NCBI GenBank assembly: GCA_016946835.1
Contig: JACVTC010000177.1
Coordinates: 157,501 to 219,500 of the forward strand
DNA from: Neocallimastix lanati (nom. inval.)
Taxonomy: Eukaryota > Neocallimastigomycota > Neocallimastigomycetes > Neocallimastigales > Neocallimastigaceae
DNA length: 62,000 bases
Direction of reading: 5' to 3'
Below the pieces are notes generated by a model that worked only from the letters and a program-made list of their open reading frames with translations, was not told the DNA's origin and made no database searches. Both the position numbers and the translations under genes were made by a program. Positions within the stretch are counted from its first letter, which is position 1. Every line of letters begins with the position of its first letter. This document shows, in pieces, positions 44,341 through 57,806 of this stretch.

Positions 44341-45534
44341 ATATTTTGTAACACTGTTAATTTATTAACTTAATATATTTATTTAACATTACATAATATT
44401 AACAGTTGGATGATTGATATATTTATTTAAATATATATATTTATTTATATTTTTATTTATTATTATTAACATAATATTTATTATTTATTTATTTATCTAT
44501 TTATTTTGCATTGATTTATTAATCTATTATATTATTTGTTAATATTAGAAATTGAAATTATTGAAATATTTAAATATATATTAATTTATAAATTTATAAG
44601 CCACATTATGAAATATGTAATTTATATTAAAAATGAATATTAATAACTTTATTGACATATTAATAAAATTACAGTTTTTTTTAAAGATTGATAGTCTCAT
44701 ATGACGCTTTAAAAGTTATTTTTTGAAAATGAATCAATTGTAGAATATAATATTATGTTAAGAAAAATTAATTGAATTCTTTAATTATAATAATATTTAC
44801 CATTATGTCAATTATAATAGAAACTGATTTAACTATTGATCAGTATTAAAGATGAGTGATATATAATTTTATGAATTCATAAAAAAAAAAAAAAAACAGC
44901 TAATACTTCTTATTAGATATCAGAAAAATTACCATTAAGATAAAATAAAATACTATATAAGAAGTAAGATGAACAAAGTATAAACAGAAAAAAAAAATAA
45001 TAATAGTAATGAATTCATATATAGTTATTAAAAAAAATATATATATAAAATATTTATAAATATATTTAAAGTTAAGAGTTTTATAATTTAATAATTTATT
45101 GACTGAAAACAAAAGAATAGTCTAATAACAAATAACTTGAAGTATAAGTAGTCAAATTAAATAATAAATAACATTAATAAAAGAGAAGTCATAATAATAA
45201 TGTTGTAAAACCAGAGAGCTGTCATAAATAATATAATTAGAATCCATAAATATAAAACTTCTCCACATTAAAGGTTTTAAATTTTAATTTTTATAATTTT
45301 TTAATTAATTTTTTTTTTTTAACATAAATTTATAAATATATTCCTTATAAAAAAAAAAAAAAAAAAAAAGAATTCGATTTTAGAATAGAAATAAAAAATG
45401 AGTTATATATTAATTTAAATATAGTGTACTGATATATATAAATGAATGAATTAATAAATAAAAATTTAAAGTATGTTTTTTAAAACTTTTTTTTTTATAA
45501 TATTTATTTGATAATTAATATTATTTTATTTATT

Positions 45535-46045
45535 CATTTAATGATTTTCAATTCGGCGAAATGCAATTTAGTGAAATACACCACTCCCAGTACAAGCTCC
45601 TATAGCAAATGCATAAATGTCAGAAAGATTATTACTACGATGAGATTTATAATAATATAGATATGGGGAGATATACTTGAATCTAGTGCATTTCGCAATC
45701 GCGCATTTCCCAGTGTGGCTTGTTTATAATAATTAAATAAATAATAAATATTCAATCTATATATATATAATTTATTAATATTAAATTATAAAAATAATTT
45801 TTTTATAATTCTTTTTTAATAGAATATATTATTTCTTTTAAAATAATAATTATTTATATATTTATTTATGATTGTATGGAATATCTTAAAAATGTATGGC
45901 ATTATTTTAAATATTTATAAGCCACATTGCAAAATACACGATCCCCGATATAATTACCTGTAACCCTAACTATCATATTCTGTAAAAACCTCTTATGAGC
46001 AAAATGGGAATGGGGCATTTCGTCAAATTGAAAATTATTAAATAA
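45535..46045. mobile_element. composite inverted-repeat element, copy 1
   Basis: Outer inverted ends: ATTTTCAATTCGGCGAAATG near 45547 against CATTTCGTCAAATTGAAAAT near 46016-46035. Inner inverted ends: GCATTTCGCAAT..CAGTGTGGCTTGTTTATAA (about 45688-45730) against ATTTATAAGCCACATTGCAAAA (about 45912-45933). The core between the inner ends is AT-rich. No transposase frame, so it would be non-autonomous. Confidence 0.6.
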
Positions 46046-46159
46046 ATAGATAAATAAATAAATAAATAGATAAATAAATAAATAAATAAATAAATAAAAT
46101 ATTATTAATATTGAATAAAAACTAATTTTTAATTTATTAATTAATTAATTAATTATTTA

Positions 46160-46373
46160 TATCAATACGTCACTTGGGGAAATGCAACCTGACAAAATAC
46201 AATTCTCCCGAGAAAAACCTGGAAAATGGTCATTGGACGGGATCGAACTCGGTTCGATTTAAAAAAGAAAAAAAAATAAAAAATAAAAGAAAAAAAAATA
46301 AAAGAGAAAAAAAAATTAACCCATGTATATTTATTTTTAATTTTTATTTTATTGATTTATTTAGAATTATTTG

Positions 46374-46405
<32 letters not shown>

Positions 46406-46900
46406 AAATGTGGGGAGTGTTAAATTGAGAATTAAATTTTTATTTAAAAGTTACGTTCCGAAATGAAACACATTCTAGTATGTATTATATTGGGTTAGGT
46501 TATAACAGTCCACTTGAATCTACATAGTGCGTGGAGTGTTGCATTTCACAAAATGGCGTATTTTTATATGTGGCTTGTTTTTAATAGTTAATAAATAATA
46601 ATTAAATAAATAATAATTAAATAAATAATAATTAAATAAATAATAATTATTTAAATAATAAATAATAAATAATAAATATTCTTTTTTTTTTTTTATATAT
46701 GTAATTTATTAATATTCAATTATAAAAATAATTTTTTATAAGTTTTTTTTAATAGAATATATTATTATTTCTTTTGAAATAGTTACTTATTAATATTTAA
46801 TTGAAAAAATACTTTAATTAAATATTTTATACGCCACATTGCGAAATGCACTATCCTCGTCTCCCTTCAAAGGGAAGTTAAGGAACTGGAGAATCACTCT
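46160..46900. mobile_element. composite inverted-repeat element, copy 2
   Basis: Same block order as copy 1 in direct orientation: GGGGAAATGCAACCTGACAA (46174-46193), ACTTGAATCTA (near 46512), GCATTTCACAAAATGGCGTA, GTGGCTTGTTTTTAATA, an AT-rich core containing TAGAATATATTATTATTTCT, and ATACGCCACATTGCGAAATG near 46830-46849. The short frame at 46174-46374 (MGKCNLTKYNSPEKNLEN...) lies inside it and is not a convincing gene. Confidence 0.6.
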
Positions 46901-47799
46901 GAAAAAAAAAAAAAAGTACTAGAAAATTCACAGTAATAATATGCATGTAAGAGCGTCAATGCTGAACCCTCAGTAAGGCCATCTAGCAAGGACATTTTCT
47001 GCCTATAAGAAAGCATATGAAAGTGTTGTAACACAATATTTCTATACTTTTGAAGGATGGGACTGAAAATAAGGGTGTTACACTAGAAATTAAATAATTT
47101 TTATTTATTTATTATTTATTTACTTTAACAAATAATTCAATATAATTTGATTAAATGAATATTTTATTTTATGAACATTAAAAAATAAAATAATTTCATA
47201 TACACTTTTATTTAAATAAATAAATAAATAAATAATTAATTAATTAAATAATTAATTAAAAATTATTAAAATAAAAAAAAAAAAAAAAAAAAAAAAACTT
47301 ACAATATAAATCAATTTATTATATTTATTTATTTAGTATATAGCCTGTTTTTTCAAATATAAAAAATTTTTTACTGATATTTTATTAATATTTCTATATA
47401 TAAATGATAATTATAATCTTTGTAATAATTTTAAACTCTTTCAATGATTCCTATTGATTCAAATGATGTAAAATTACTATTCAAATAATTAAATATTTTT
47501 AAATATTTTTATATGGTCATTATCTTTTTTAATTTTTAATTCTTTGTTTATATTTTAAATAAATATTAATTATTTAAAATATACCAAATATATAAAGCGC
47601 TATAAAAATGTTTTATTTAAATTTTATTATTTTTTTATTATATATTATTTGTTATTAATATAATTATTTTATTTATTATTTATTTATGAATTAAAATTTT
47701 AAAACGCCAAATTTTCCTAAAATCATTGAAGATTTTTATGTTATATAATTAAATAAAATTTATATAATTAAAAACTGCTAGTATATATTTTTAAAAAAT

Positions 47800-48140
47800 T
47801 AAGCCATTATATATTTTTTGCATTAATTACTAAAAAATCTAATAACTAAAAATTTTATTTTTAAAATATTAAGCCATTATATATTTTTTTACATTAATTA
47901 TTAAAAAAACTAATAATTAAAAATTTTATTTTTAAAAAATAAAGCCATTATATATTTTTTATATTAATTATTAAAAATTCTAATAACTATAATTTTATTT
48001 TTAAAATATTAAGCCATTAAATATTTTTTTACATTAATTATTAAATAACTAAAAATTTTATTTTTAAAAAATTAAGCCATTATAAATTTTTTACATTAAT
48101 TATTAAAAATTTTTATAACTAAAAAATTTATAAAGTATTA
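47800..48140. repeat. tandem repeat, period about 70 bp, five copies
   Basis: Units start with AAGCCATTATATATTTTTT at 47801, 47871, 47942, 48011 and 48074. Each continues ACATTAATTATTAAAAA...CTAATAACTAAAAATTTTA. Period lengths 70, 71, 69 and 63. Confidence 0.92.
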
Positions 48141-48685
48141 TTAAAAGAATGCCATTTATATATATATTTTTCATTTTATTTAATATCGCATTTAATAGTA
48201 CTTTTTCTATAGTAGGATAATAAAAAATGAAATAAATATAAAATAAATAAAATAGAATTAAGTAATAGTAAAGTATTAATAAAAACAAAATAAAACAAAA
48301 CAAAATAAAATAGAATAAAATAAAATAAAAAGATAATATCAAATATTGTAAAACAAATAATAATATCAATAATTATTATTGGTAATTATTATTGTATCCC
48401 AACTTCAATCAAGCTTAATTAATTTTTTTTTTTTTTTAAATTAAAAAAGAAATAATAATTAAATAAATTGAAATTTTATAAATATAAAAATTTTTCAATT
48501 TTTTAAATACTAAATAATATTTTTAATAAAAAAAAAAAATAATAAAAAATAAAAATTAGTTTAATAGGAGGTATAATATAATAAATTAAAATAATAAAAG
48601 TTATTTAATTTATTCATACTGAATAAATATTTATCAGTAAAAAATAAAATTTGAACAATTTTTATTTTTCGTATAATAAACAAAA

Positions 48686-49195
48686 ATGGAAAATAATTTT
48701 AATATTTTCAATTGGCTTATACTTTTTATAAATGTTCTTATAGTAATATTTATGTTTGTCTTTATTAAAATAAAATGGGATGATTTGCCAGATGAAATAC
48801 CATCTCATTATAATTTTAATGGAGAATGTGATTCATATTCTGGAAAAAGTACAATATATGTTATACCTATTGTATCTATTGGTTTAACCTTAATATATTC
48901 TTTGTTATTGATAGTTTTTAATTTTATCCCTAAGAGATATTGGAAAATTAAATTGGGTATTGAAGAAATAGAATTATCTGATGAAGCAAAAGGCAAAGTC
49001 ATTAATTATATTGGATATTTATTAATTAGTACTTTAACAATTACAAATATGCTTATGACTTATATTTTAATGTGTATGATATACCTTACATCAATTTCAA
49101 CAATTATAACATTAATATTTGTAGCCTTTATAATAATTTCTTCTATTGTATTTATTGTTTTAATATATAAACTAATTTATAGAGAAACTCATTAA
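48686..49195 (+). CDS. DUF1648-type small membrane protein, bacterial-like
   Basis: 169 aa, single exon, starting MENNFNIFNWLILF. Four predicted membrane segments: about residues 9-27, 54-76, 108-130 and 136-160. The loop after segment 1 carries LPDEIPSHYNFNGECDSYSG, the signature of DUF1648 (L-P-x2-I-P-x-H-[FY]-N-x2-G-x2-D), found mostly in Firmicutes membrane proteins including the SdpI immunity family. Biochemical role unknown. A bacterial family in a fungal context, without introns, suggests horizontal transfer, which is common in rumen fungi. Codon use is as AT-rich as in neighbours, so any transfer is not very recent. The domain is clear; function is not. Confidence 0.85.
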   Translation: MENNFNIFNWLILFINVLIVIFMFVFIKIKWDDLPDEIPSHYNFNGECDSYSGKSTIYVIPIVSIGLTLIYSLLLIVFNFIPKRYWKIKLGIEEIELSDEAKGKVINYIGYLLISTLTITNMLMTYILMCMIYLTSISTIITLIFVAFIIISSIVFIVLIYKLIYRETH

Positions 49196-49201
49196 ATATT
49201 T

Positions 49202-49235
<34 letters not shown>

Positions 49236-49554
49236 TTATTATTTTGTTTAAATAAAAAATTATAATAAACTTATAAAAAATATCATACTACTTGTTATTT
49301 TGTTAATATAAAAATATTATACTTTAAACTATTAATACTATTGATAATAAATTAGTAACAAAAATTGTTAATAATAAACAATTAGAATAATAATAATAAC
49401 AATGAAAAAAAATAATAAAATATAAGACAAAATTATGTAATATGAATTATCACTATAAAACTATATTCAAATTAATGAAAGAATAAAATATGAAAATAAT
49501 ATAATATCTATGATTAATAACAAAAAAACAATTTTTGAAATACTATAAATAAAA

Positions 49555-49592
<38 letters not shown>

Positions 49593-50489
49593 TTTATTTT
49601 TATTTTTTTTTTAATAAATTAAAAATTAGTTGAATTTGAAATAGAAAGAAAGGTACAGAATGAATAAATAATAATTTTGTTGGAATTAATCTTGAATTAT
49701 GAATAGAATAAAATTTAAATAAAATAAAAAGATATAAAAAGATTTGTTGAAATAAAAATAAAAGGTACAACAGATTGAATATAATTAAAAATTTAGTTGA
49801 TATTAAAATAGAAAATAGAAATTGAATAAAATATTTAAGAAATATTATGAACTATGCTTTCAGAATAAAATATATATAGTTACTTGGTAATACTAAAAAT
49901 TAAAAAATGAAAAGAATTATAATATATAATATTATTATACCATTTAATTTTTTAGGAAAATAGTTTATGCGTTCAATTTTCAAAATAGTGAAAATATAAT
50001 GATACATTTTTAATTTTTATATTATTTTATTTATTTTTATTTTTATTTTTATTTTTATTTTATATTTTTTATTGTATTTTTAAATATAGATTTATTCATT
50101 TTGAAGATTTTGAAATAAAATATATTATAATATTTTTTTATTAATTTTAATATTTTATATATATATATATATATATATTTTTTTAAATTAATGATACATA
50201 TAACCGTAAATTTGATTTGTTAAAATTATTTCAGTTTATTTTTTTATTAAAAAAAAATATATATATATATATATAAAATTTAATAATAAATATTTTATAT
50301 ATAGTATTTTAAAATTATTTTTTTGGTATTAATCATAGAAATTATATTATTTCCAATTACACATGTTATAATATATAATTAATTAAATAATTAAAAATAA
50401 TTTATAAAAATATTCGATAAATAATAATAAATAAATAAATAAATAAAAGTTAAACTAAAAATACAGTAATTTGTAATTTTATAATTAAA
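49196..50489. other. intergenic, degenerate minisatellite pieces
   Basis: Around 49622-49830 are scattered, diverged copies of the GTTGAATTTGAAATAGAAA / GGTACAGAATGAATAAA type that resemble the Eaf1-intron minisatellite. The rest is AT-rich filler with several (TA)n runs. No gene seen. Confidence 0.6.
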
Positions 50490-50527
50490 ATGTTCTGTTC
50501 AAGTAAGGATCAATTTGGTTTTTCAAA

Positions 50528-50558
<31 letters not shown>

Positions 50559-51041
50559 GAAAAAAGAAAAAAAGTAGTAATAAACTAATTTGAACTTATA
50601 TTAAATAATAATTTTATATTTTTAATTATAATTTTATTTTTTTTTAATAAATTTGAATTATTATTTAAATTATATAAAATTAATATATATTTTATAAAAT
50701 TATCAATAATTATTATATATTTTAATCATAATATATAAAATACATTTCATTTTTGAATAATACTTTTAATAGTAACAAAGGAACCAGTTCAAGAACCAGT
50801 TATTTCAAAAAAAACAGGTCATTTATATGAAAAAAGAATAATAAAAAAATATTTAGAAGAAAATCATAAATGCCCAATTACTGGTGAAGATATGACAGAA
50901 GATGATTTAATAGAATTAAAAACAGGAACATGTAATTATAAATAATTAATTTTAAATTAAATATTCATTATAATATTAAATGATAGAATATTATTAATAA
51001 CTTAAATAATAATAATAATACCAATAATAATAATAATAATA

Positions 51042-51092
<51 letters not shown>

Positions 51093-52335
51093 GATATAAT
51101 GTAAAAATTAATTAAAAATAAAAATAATTAGCTACTCTTTCAGGAAAACCACGTCCACCAACAGCAACTTCCATTCCATCTTTACTTACTCTTTTTCAAA
51201 ATGAATGGGATTCAGTAATGTTAGAAACTTATCAATTGAAACAACAATATCAAAAAGTTAGACAGGAATTATCACATGCATTATATCAACATGATGCTGC
51301 TTGTAGAGTTATTGCAAGATTAACTAAAGAACGTAATGAAGCAAGAGAAGCTTTAATTAATTTACAACAAACCTTAAATGCTCAGGGACCTGCTGAAGAT
51401 ACTGAAATGACTGATGTATCTAATGGTATAGGTATGACAGCAGAAATCATTGAAAACATGAGTAATACTTCAAATGCGTAAGTAATATATTTCATTAATT
51501 AATTTTTAAATTAATTTTAATAATTTGCATTATTATTATTATTATTTTTTTTAATGAGATTGAATTAGAATTAGAATTATAAGATTTTATAATTTATTTT
51601 ATATTAATGTTAAAGTAAAATTTTAAAATTCGTATGAATTTAATTTAGTTTTTTATAAAAAAGTATTCGTGTGAATATTAAAAATAATTTAATTTTTATT
51701 TATATATAATATATAATTTTTGTTAATTAATTAATTAATTAATTAATTAATTAATAATAATAATATTATTATTATATAAAGTCTTTCAAAAGTACGTCGT
51801 AAGAGAAAACCAGGACCAGATGTTGCAACTCATGATGAAGTTAAATCCTTCACTAATAAAATTGAAATTCCATCACTTCATTCTACAAATCCATCTGGAA
51901 TTCTTTCTGTAGATTTATTAGATAATACACTTAATGGAAAGAAGGTTACATGGGCATTAACTGGAGGAAAAGATGGTCAAATAAATATTGTTGATTATAA
52001 TAATGATGGTAAAATTATTAATAATGAAAAAGCGCACTCTAAAAAAATTAATCAAGTTCAATGGTACACTAAACAAGATAAAATGCCAGGTGCTTTCTTT
52101 ACTGCTAGTGCTGATAAAACTGTTAAATTTTGGAATTGTGATGTAGATAGTGAAGATTATGCTATTTCAAATAAATATGCTTTTAAGGGTCATTCTGCAG
52201 AAATAACGAGTATGTCTATTCATGCCACCGGTGATTATTTTGCATCAGCATCTGCCGATTCAACTTGGTCTCTTGTTGATCTTGCCACTAATCAACTTAT
52301 TGTTAAGGTTTCAAAGGATGATATTGAATCTGGTA

Positions 52336-52381
<46 letters not shown>

Positions 52382-52455
52382 TAATCTAATTTGATTTTAA
52401 ATTAAATTAATTTATTTTTATTTTTCAAATTTATCAAATGTTATATATGAATATA

Positions 52456-52522
<67 letters not shown>

Positions 52523-53191
52523 TAAATATTAGGCTTTTCATGCTCACAATTCCATCCAGATGGTTTAATTTATGCAACTGGTACTGATAATGATCAAATT
52601 AGAATATGGGATGTTAAATCAGCTAATAATGTTGCTTCATTCTCAGCTCGTAATGAAAATGTAGGAAAAATTACTTCAATTTCCTTTGCTGAAAATGGTT
52701 ATCATTTAGCTTCATGTGCAGATAATGAATCAATTATTAGAATTTGGGATTTAAGAAAATTAAAGAATATATATAATATCGAGTTTGAAGATCCATCAGT
52801 GGAAGGTTTACAGAGTGTATCATTTGATCCTAGTGCTCAGTATTTGGCTGGTGCATGTGGTGGTGACATTAGGTAAATTATTAATTAATAATATTATTAT
52901 TAATATTTGAATTTATTTATATATATATTATTTCAATAATAATGTAAAAATAATAATAATAATAATAATATTGATAATAATAATAATAATAATAAAATTA
53001 ATAATTAAATATTAATATTAATATAATTTAATTATTTATATTTTAATAGAATATATCTTATTAAACAATGGACAGAATTATGTCATCTTTCTGGACATAG
53101 TGATAATATTACTTCATTATGTTGGGGAACTAATTCAAAATCAATAGCTAGTGTAGGAATGGATAGATCTCTAAGATTTTATGGTGTTTAA
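50490..53191 (+). CDS. PRP19: Prp19 U-box E3 ligase / pre-mRNA splicing factor
   Basis: Core of the Prp19 (NTC) complex: ubiquitin ligase required for spliceosome activation. Six exons: 50490..50502 (13 nt), 50773..50931, 51132..51477, 51782..52332, 52533..52872, 53050..53191, all in phase; 516 aa, close to the usual length of about 505. The U-box at residues 1-57 begins [20 protein letters not shown] and contains [14 protein letters not shown] and CPITGEDM. The tetramerising coiled coil follows ([40 protein letters not shown]). WD40 repeats fill about 195-516, with GRKD/GH-WD type motifs such as [21 protein letters not shown] and [13 protein letters not shown]. The first-exon start is supported by the conserved MFCS opening. 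Introns hold (TTA)n, (TA)n and poly-T runs. Confidence 0.95.
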
Positions 53192-53317
53192 TTTTTTTTT
53201 TTTTTTAAAAAAAAATAATATAATACTATATTAAAATAATAAATTAAACATTTTGTTATTATTATTATTTTTTTTTTTCATATATTATATTATATTTTAT
53301 TTTATTTAATTTAATTT

Positions 53318-53354
<37 letters not shown>

Positions 53355-55054
53355 AACAAATAATATTTTTTTAATAATTGTAGTTATATACTATTACTAT
53401 TACTATATGTAGTAGTGAAATTTTTTATTTATATATTTTTTAAGTGAACAAACCAAAAATAAATTAATAATGATAAATTGTTTAACCATAAAAAAAAAAA
53501 AAAAAACTTGTTTATACTTTTAATATTTATATGCATTTATTAATAATAATTATTAATATTTTTATTTTTTATTAGTATAAACTAGTTTTTTTTATTTTAT
53601 TTTAATTTTTTTTTTATGATATATTAAAATAAGTAAAATAAGTGATATGACATGATAAATAAATATTATATTAATTATAATTTTATCCTTATAGATAAAA
53701 ATAATGTCAAAAACTCTAACTTAATATTATTTATTTATGAATTTATAAATGTAATAAATAGAAATAAAAACATAAATATATATAAATAAATATATAAATA
53801 TATATATACAATTTTAGAAAAGTTAATATTTTGGTGTTTTTTAATTTTTCTTTGGAAACTTTAATTATAATCGAATTAGTATTTTTTTTTTTTCTAATAA
53901 ATTTCCTATTTGTAATTATATATACTATTATCTACATATAAAATTATTAAATTATAGAGTATATTTAAATATATAATTTAATAATTAACATTAATAATTA
54001 AGTGAATAATTATTAATATAAACTAAATAAAAATAATATATTTATTAATATAAATTAATTTTCTACAATTTATTAAAAATAAGTAAATAATAAGTGACTG
54101 AATGTAGTACAAAATGTAATTTATACATATATATATATATATTTTGAATATTTTGCTTTATAAACAATAAAGAAAATAAATAATAATATTTTGAAAAAAG
54201 GATAATAAGGATTTAGAGATTAGTTTTTTTTCTAAATTTGATTGTTAAAATAATTGTTTTCTATTAATAAAAAATTTTTAAATTTATACTATCTATATAA
54301 CGTTTTTTTTTTAAAAGGAAAAGCGAAGAAAACAAAAACAAACTAAAGAAATTTTATATATTCTAAATATTATTAATATTAACATTATCATATTCTAATA
54401 TTATTCAGTATAATAATTATACCAAAATTAAAGAGAATATACATTAATTTTAACCATATATAAAATTTTATAAATATTCATTATAAATACATCATCAAAT
54501 TTTGGAAAAAGATAATTTATTAAATTATTGTAAACATGTATATATATATTTAAAAAAAAAAAAACAAAAAAACAAAAAAACAAAAAAAAAAAACAAAAAA
54601 AAAACAAAAAAAAAAAAAAAACAATATTATTTATAAGAGCAAAAAAAAAAAAATACATTAATTTTAACAAAAATTTCATTCTTTTTCAAATAATAATCAA
54701 ATTTTATATAATTATTATTGGAAATTTATATAATAATTTGATTAGTTTTCAATATTTTTTTAAAAAAATTAATTAAAATTTAATTCAATTTTTGATAAAA
54801 TAATAAATAATACATAATAATTTAAGGGATTTCATAAATTCTTAAAATTGATTTTTTTTTTTTATTTTTTTATTTATTTCATATTTAAGAAAATTGTATT
54901 TAAAAATGAATTTTTAAATTAATAAAAATTTAGAAAAGAACTATTTATATTAATATAAATACATTAATTTTATTAGTAAAAAATAAAAAATAAAAATAAA
55001 TACATAGATTTATATAATTTAAAATACAACAAAATATTTAATAATTAATTAAAA
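53192..55054. other. intergenic, low complexity
   Basis: Prp19 3' flank and receptor promoter side. Contains T runs near 53320-53347, an AAAAAC-type stretch at about 54552-54622 and AT-rich filler. No gene or RNA signal. Confidence 0.75.
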
Positions 55055-56824
55055 ATGAAATTCATAATATTATGTTTTTCTTTAATAATAGTTTTTATTA
55101 ATAATGAAGGTAATATATTTATTTTTAATTTAAAATTTAAAATTTAAAATTTAAAATTTAAAATTTAAAATTTAAAATTGGATTGTTATAATTTGAATTT
55201 TTTTTTTTTTTGTAATTAATAAACTCTTTATATGTATAATATATATATATATATATATAATATAGCATTTGTGAAAGCTCAAAATGTAATAAAATTATTA
55301 ATGTGTTCACATTATAATAATTTTAATACTGAGACCAAATTTATAACAGAAAAAATTGAATCATATATTAATAAAGATAATACATTCCCTGATAAAATCA
55401 AAGTTGATATTACAATGAAAAATGAAAATGATTATCTTAAAGAATTGAGAAAAATTGGTACTGAAAGAATAAATCGATATGATATTTATATGATTGAAGA
55501 TAGATATATTACAGATTATTTACCATATATATCAAATTTAAATGGTGCTCTGTTAAGATCAGATGTGGAATTGAATCCTATAATTGAAAAGAGTTTTATA
55601 CAAGATTGTATGAGATATTCAAGATTATATAATAAAACAACATTAAAATGCATGGTAAATATAATATATAATGATATATATGATTTAAAGTATTTAAATG
55701 ATTTAAATTTATTTTTATTTTATTCAATCTATACTTTACCTTTATATTTCTACTATTTATTTTATTTTATTTTATTCAATATGTTATTTACATTTATATT
55801 TTAACTATTAATTTTTATTTTATTTATTTCATATTATTTATTATTTCTATTCTAATTATTTTTTAATAAGCCCTTTTCAATGGATTTTGGGTTATTGATT
55901 ACACAGAAAAATTTACCACAAATAACTTCATTAAAAAGTTTAAAAGAAAGTATAAAAAAAGAATTGAAAGCAAGTGATCCCAATAAAAAAATCTATGGCT
56001 TTGGAAGTCAATATCGTGGAAAATCAATATTATATAGGTTTATGGAATGGTCATACTATTACGGATTAAATGAAGATAAAATTTTCATACATAATAATTT
56101 TGAGAATGCTTTAAAAGGAATAGCTGATCTTCGTAAAGAAATCAATGAAATTCTTCCTAGTATGTTTATTATTTTGATATATCATATTATAACATTTATA
56201 TTTATATTTATTTTTTATTTTTAGTTTTTAACTTTTTATTTTTTTTTTTTTTTATCACTCATCATAATTAAAAATTAACAATTTTTTTTTTTAAAATATT
56301 ATATTTATTTCATATATATATATATACTTATACTTATTATTATTATTATTTTTTGAATATAAGATGAACTTGCAGAACAAGATATAAATGATGAAAAAAA
56401 TAGTGAAATTATTCTTAATAATTTTATAGATAAAAAAATACTAGTTTATCATGGGTGGTATTCAGCATTAGGATATATTAAAGATAAAATAAATTTAAAC
56501 GAATTTAATTATTATTATTTTCCATCATCTGAGAGAAATAAATATTCATTAGCAAGAATTAAATATAATTTAGTTGTGTCAAAAGCTTCAAATAATACAT
56601 ATTTGTCAAAAAAAATTGTAAATTATTTAACTAATGACTTAGAATTTCAAAGAGAATATTCAAGAAATTTCTTTCATATATCTCCAATATCCATTATTAA
56701 CGGTGAAAGTAAAGTATAAACATTATTATTTTTATAAAGATAGTAAATAAATAAATAAATAAATAAATAGATAAATAAATAAATAAATAAATAAAGATAG
56801 TAAATAAATAAATAAATAAATTAA

Positions 56825-56861
<37 letters not shown>

Positions 56862-57731
56862 GTCTAATATTAATAGTAATACTAATAATAATAAAATAAA
56901 TGTAAATCCATTTATAAATAGATTTAAAAAATTTATCACTTAGTAATCTTCATCCAATTAATTTCCCAGATAATGTAATTTCTACAAATATATTATATAA
57001 AGAAAATGATCCTATTATTATAACTGATATTAAACCACGTAGTTGGAGTGTAGTAGAATCAAATTTAGTTGTAACATTGCAGAAATTTTTTAAAAGTAAA
57101 GTTAGTGAATTGAATGACAAGTATATAATATCAACTCTTAAAGAATTAAACAATGATATTGGGAGTAAGTATAATTAAATTTTATTTTTTGCAATAAATT
57201 AAACCAATTATAATTATATTAATGACAATTCTTAATAATTATAAATAAATTCAATTACTAACAATATATGATATTTTATTTATTTATATATTTATTTATT
57301 TATAAAAGCTATATATGATTCAACTATTGATACTCTTAAATTCAATTTCAGTAGTATTAAAAGCTATGGGGGTATACCAGTACTTGTTATAACAATAGAA
57401 GTTATATATTTAATAATAACAATTTTTTTTATAACAACAAAATGTTATAAATATGGCATCAAAAAAATATTAAATTATCATACACCTGTATTTTACATAT
57501 CTAGTCATTTAAGTGTAATTTTAGCTATTGTAGGTTATTATTTTATGTTTGATCCGCCATATTTTATAGTTAAAGGTACAGTAAATTTGAATCTTCAAGA
57601 TAAAACTACATATAATGTTATTAGTAAATGTTCTTATCGTATGTGGAGTTTTGATTTAAGTCTAAATTTATTATTTTTGGCATTAATTAATAAGGTAAAA
57701 AAAAAGGTCTACATTTAATTGGTATAGTTTA

Positions 57732-57806
<75 letters not shown>

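Noticed and set aside
44900-45112. 70-aa hydrophobic minus-strand frame
   Set aside because: Composition is what random T-rich DNA gives; no start context, splice sites or similarity.
46225-46260. tRNA B-box-like words (GTTCGATCC on the minus strand, GGTTCGATT on the plus strand)
   Set aside because: The flanking bases do not form the T-arm or acceptor stems on either strand, and no A box at the right distance is seen.
46174-46374. 66-aa plus-strand frame MGKCNLTKYNSPEK...
   Set aside because: It lies within the inverted-repeat element and ends in translated poly-purine sequence.
48564-48580. AGGAGG resembling a bacterial ribosome binding site upstream of the DUF1648 gene
   Set aside because: It lies more than 100 bp from the ATG and the gene is in a eukaryotic chromosome.
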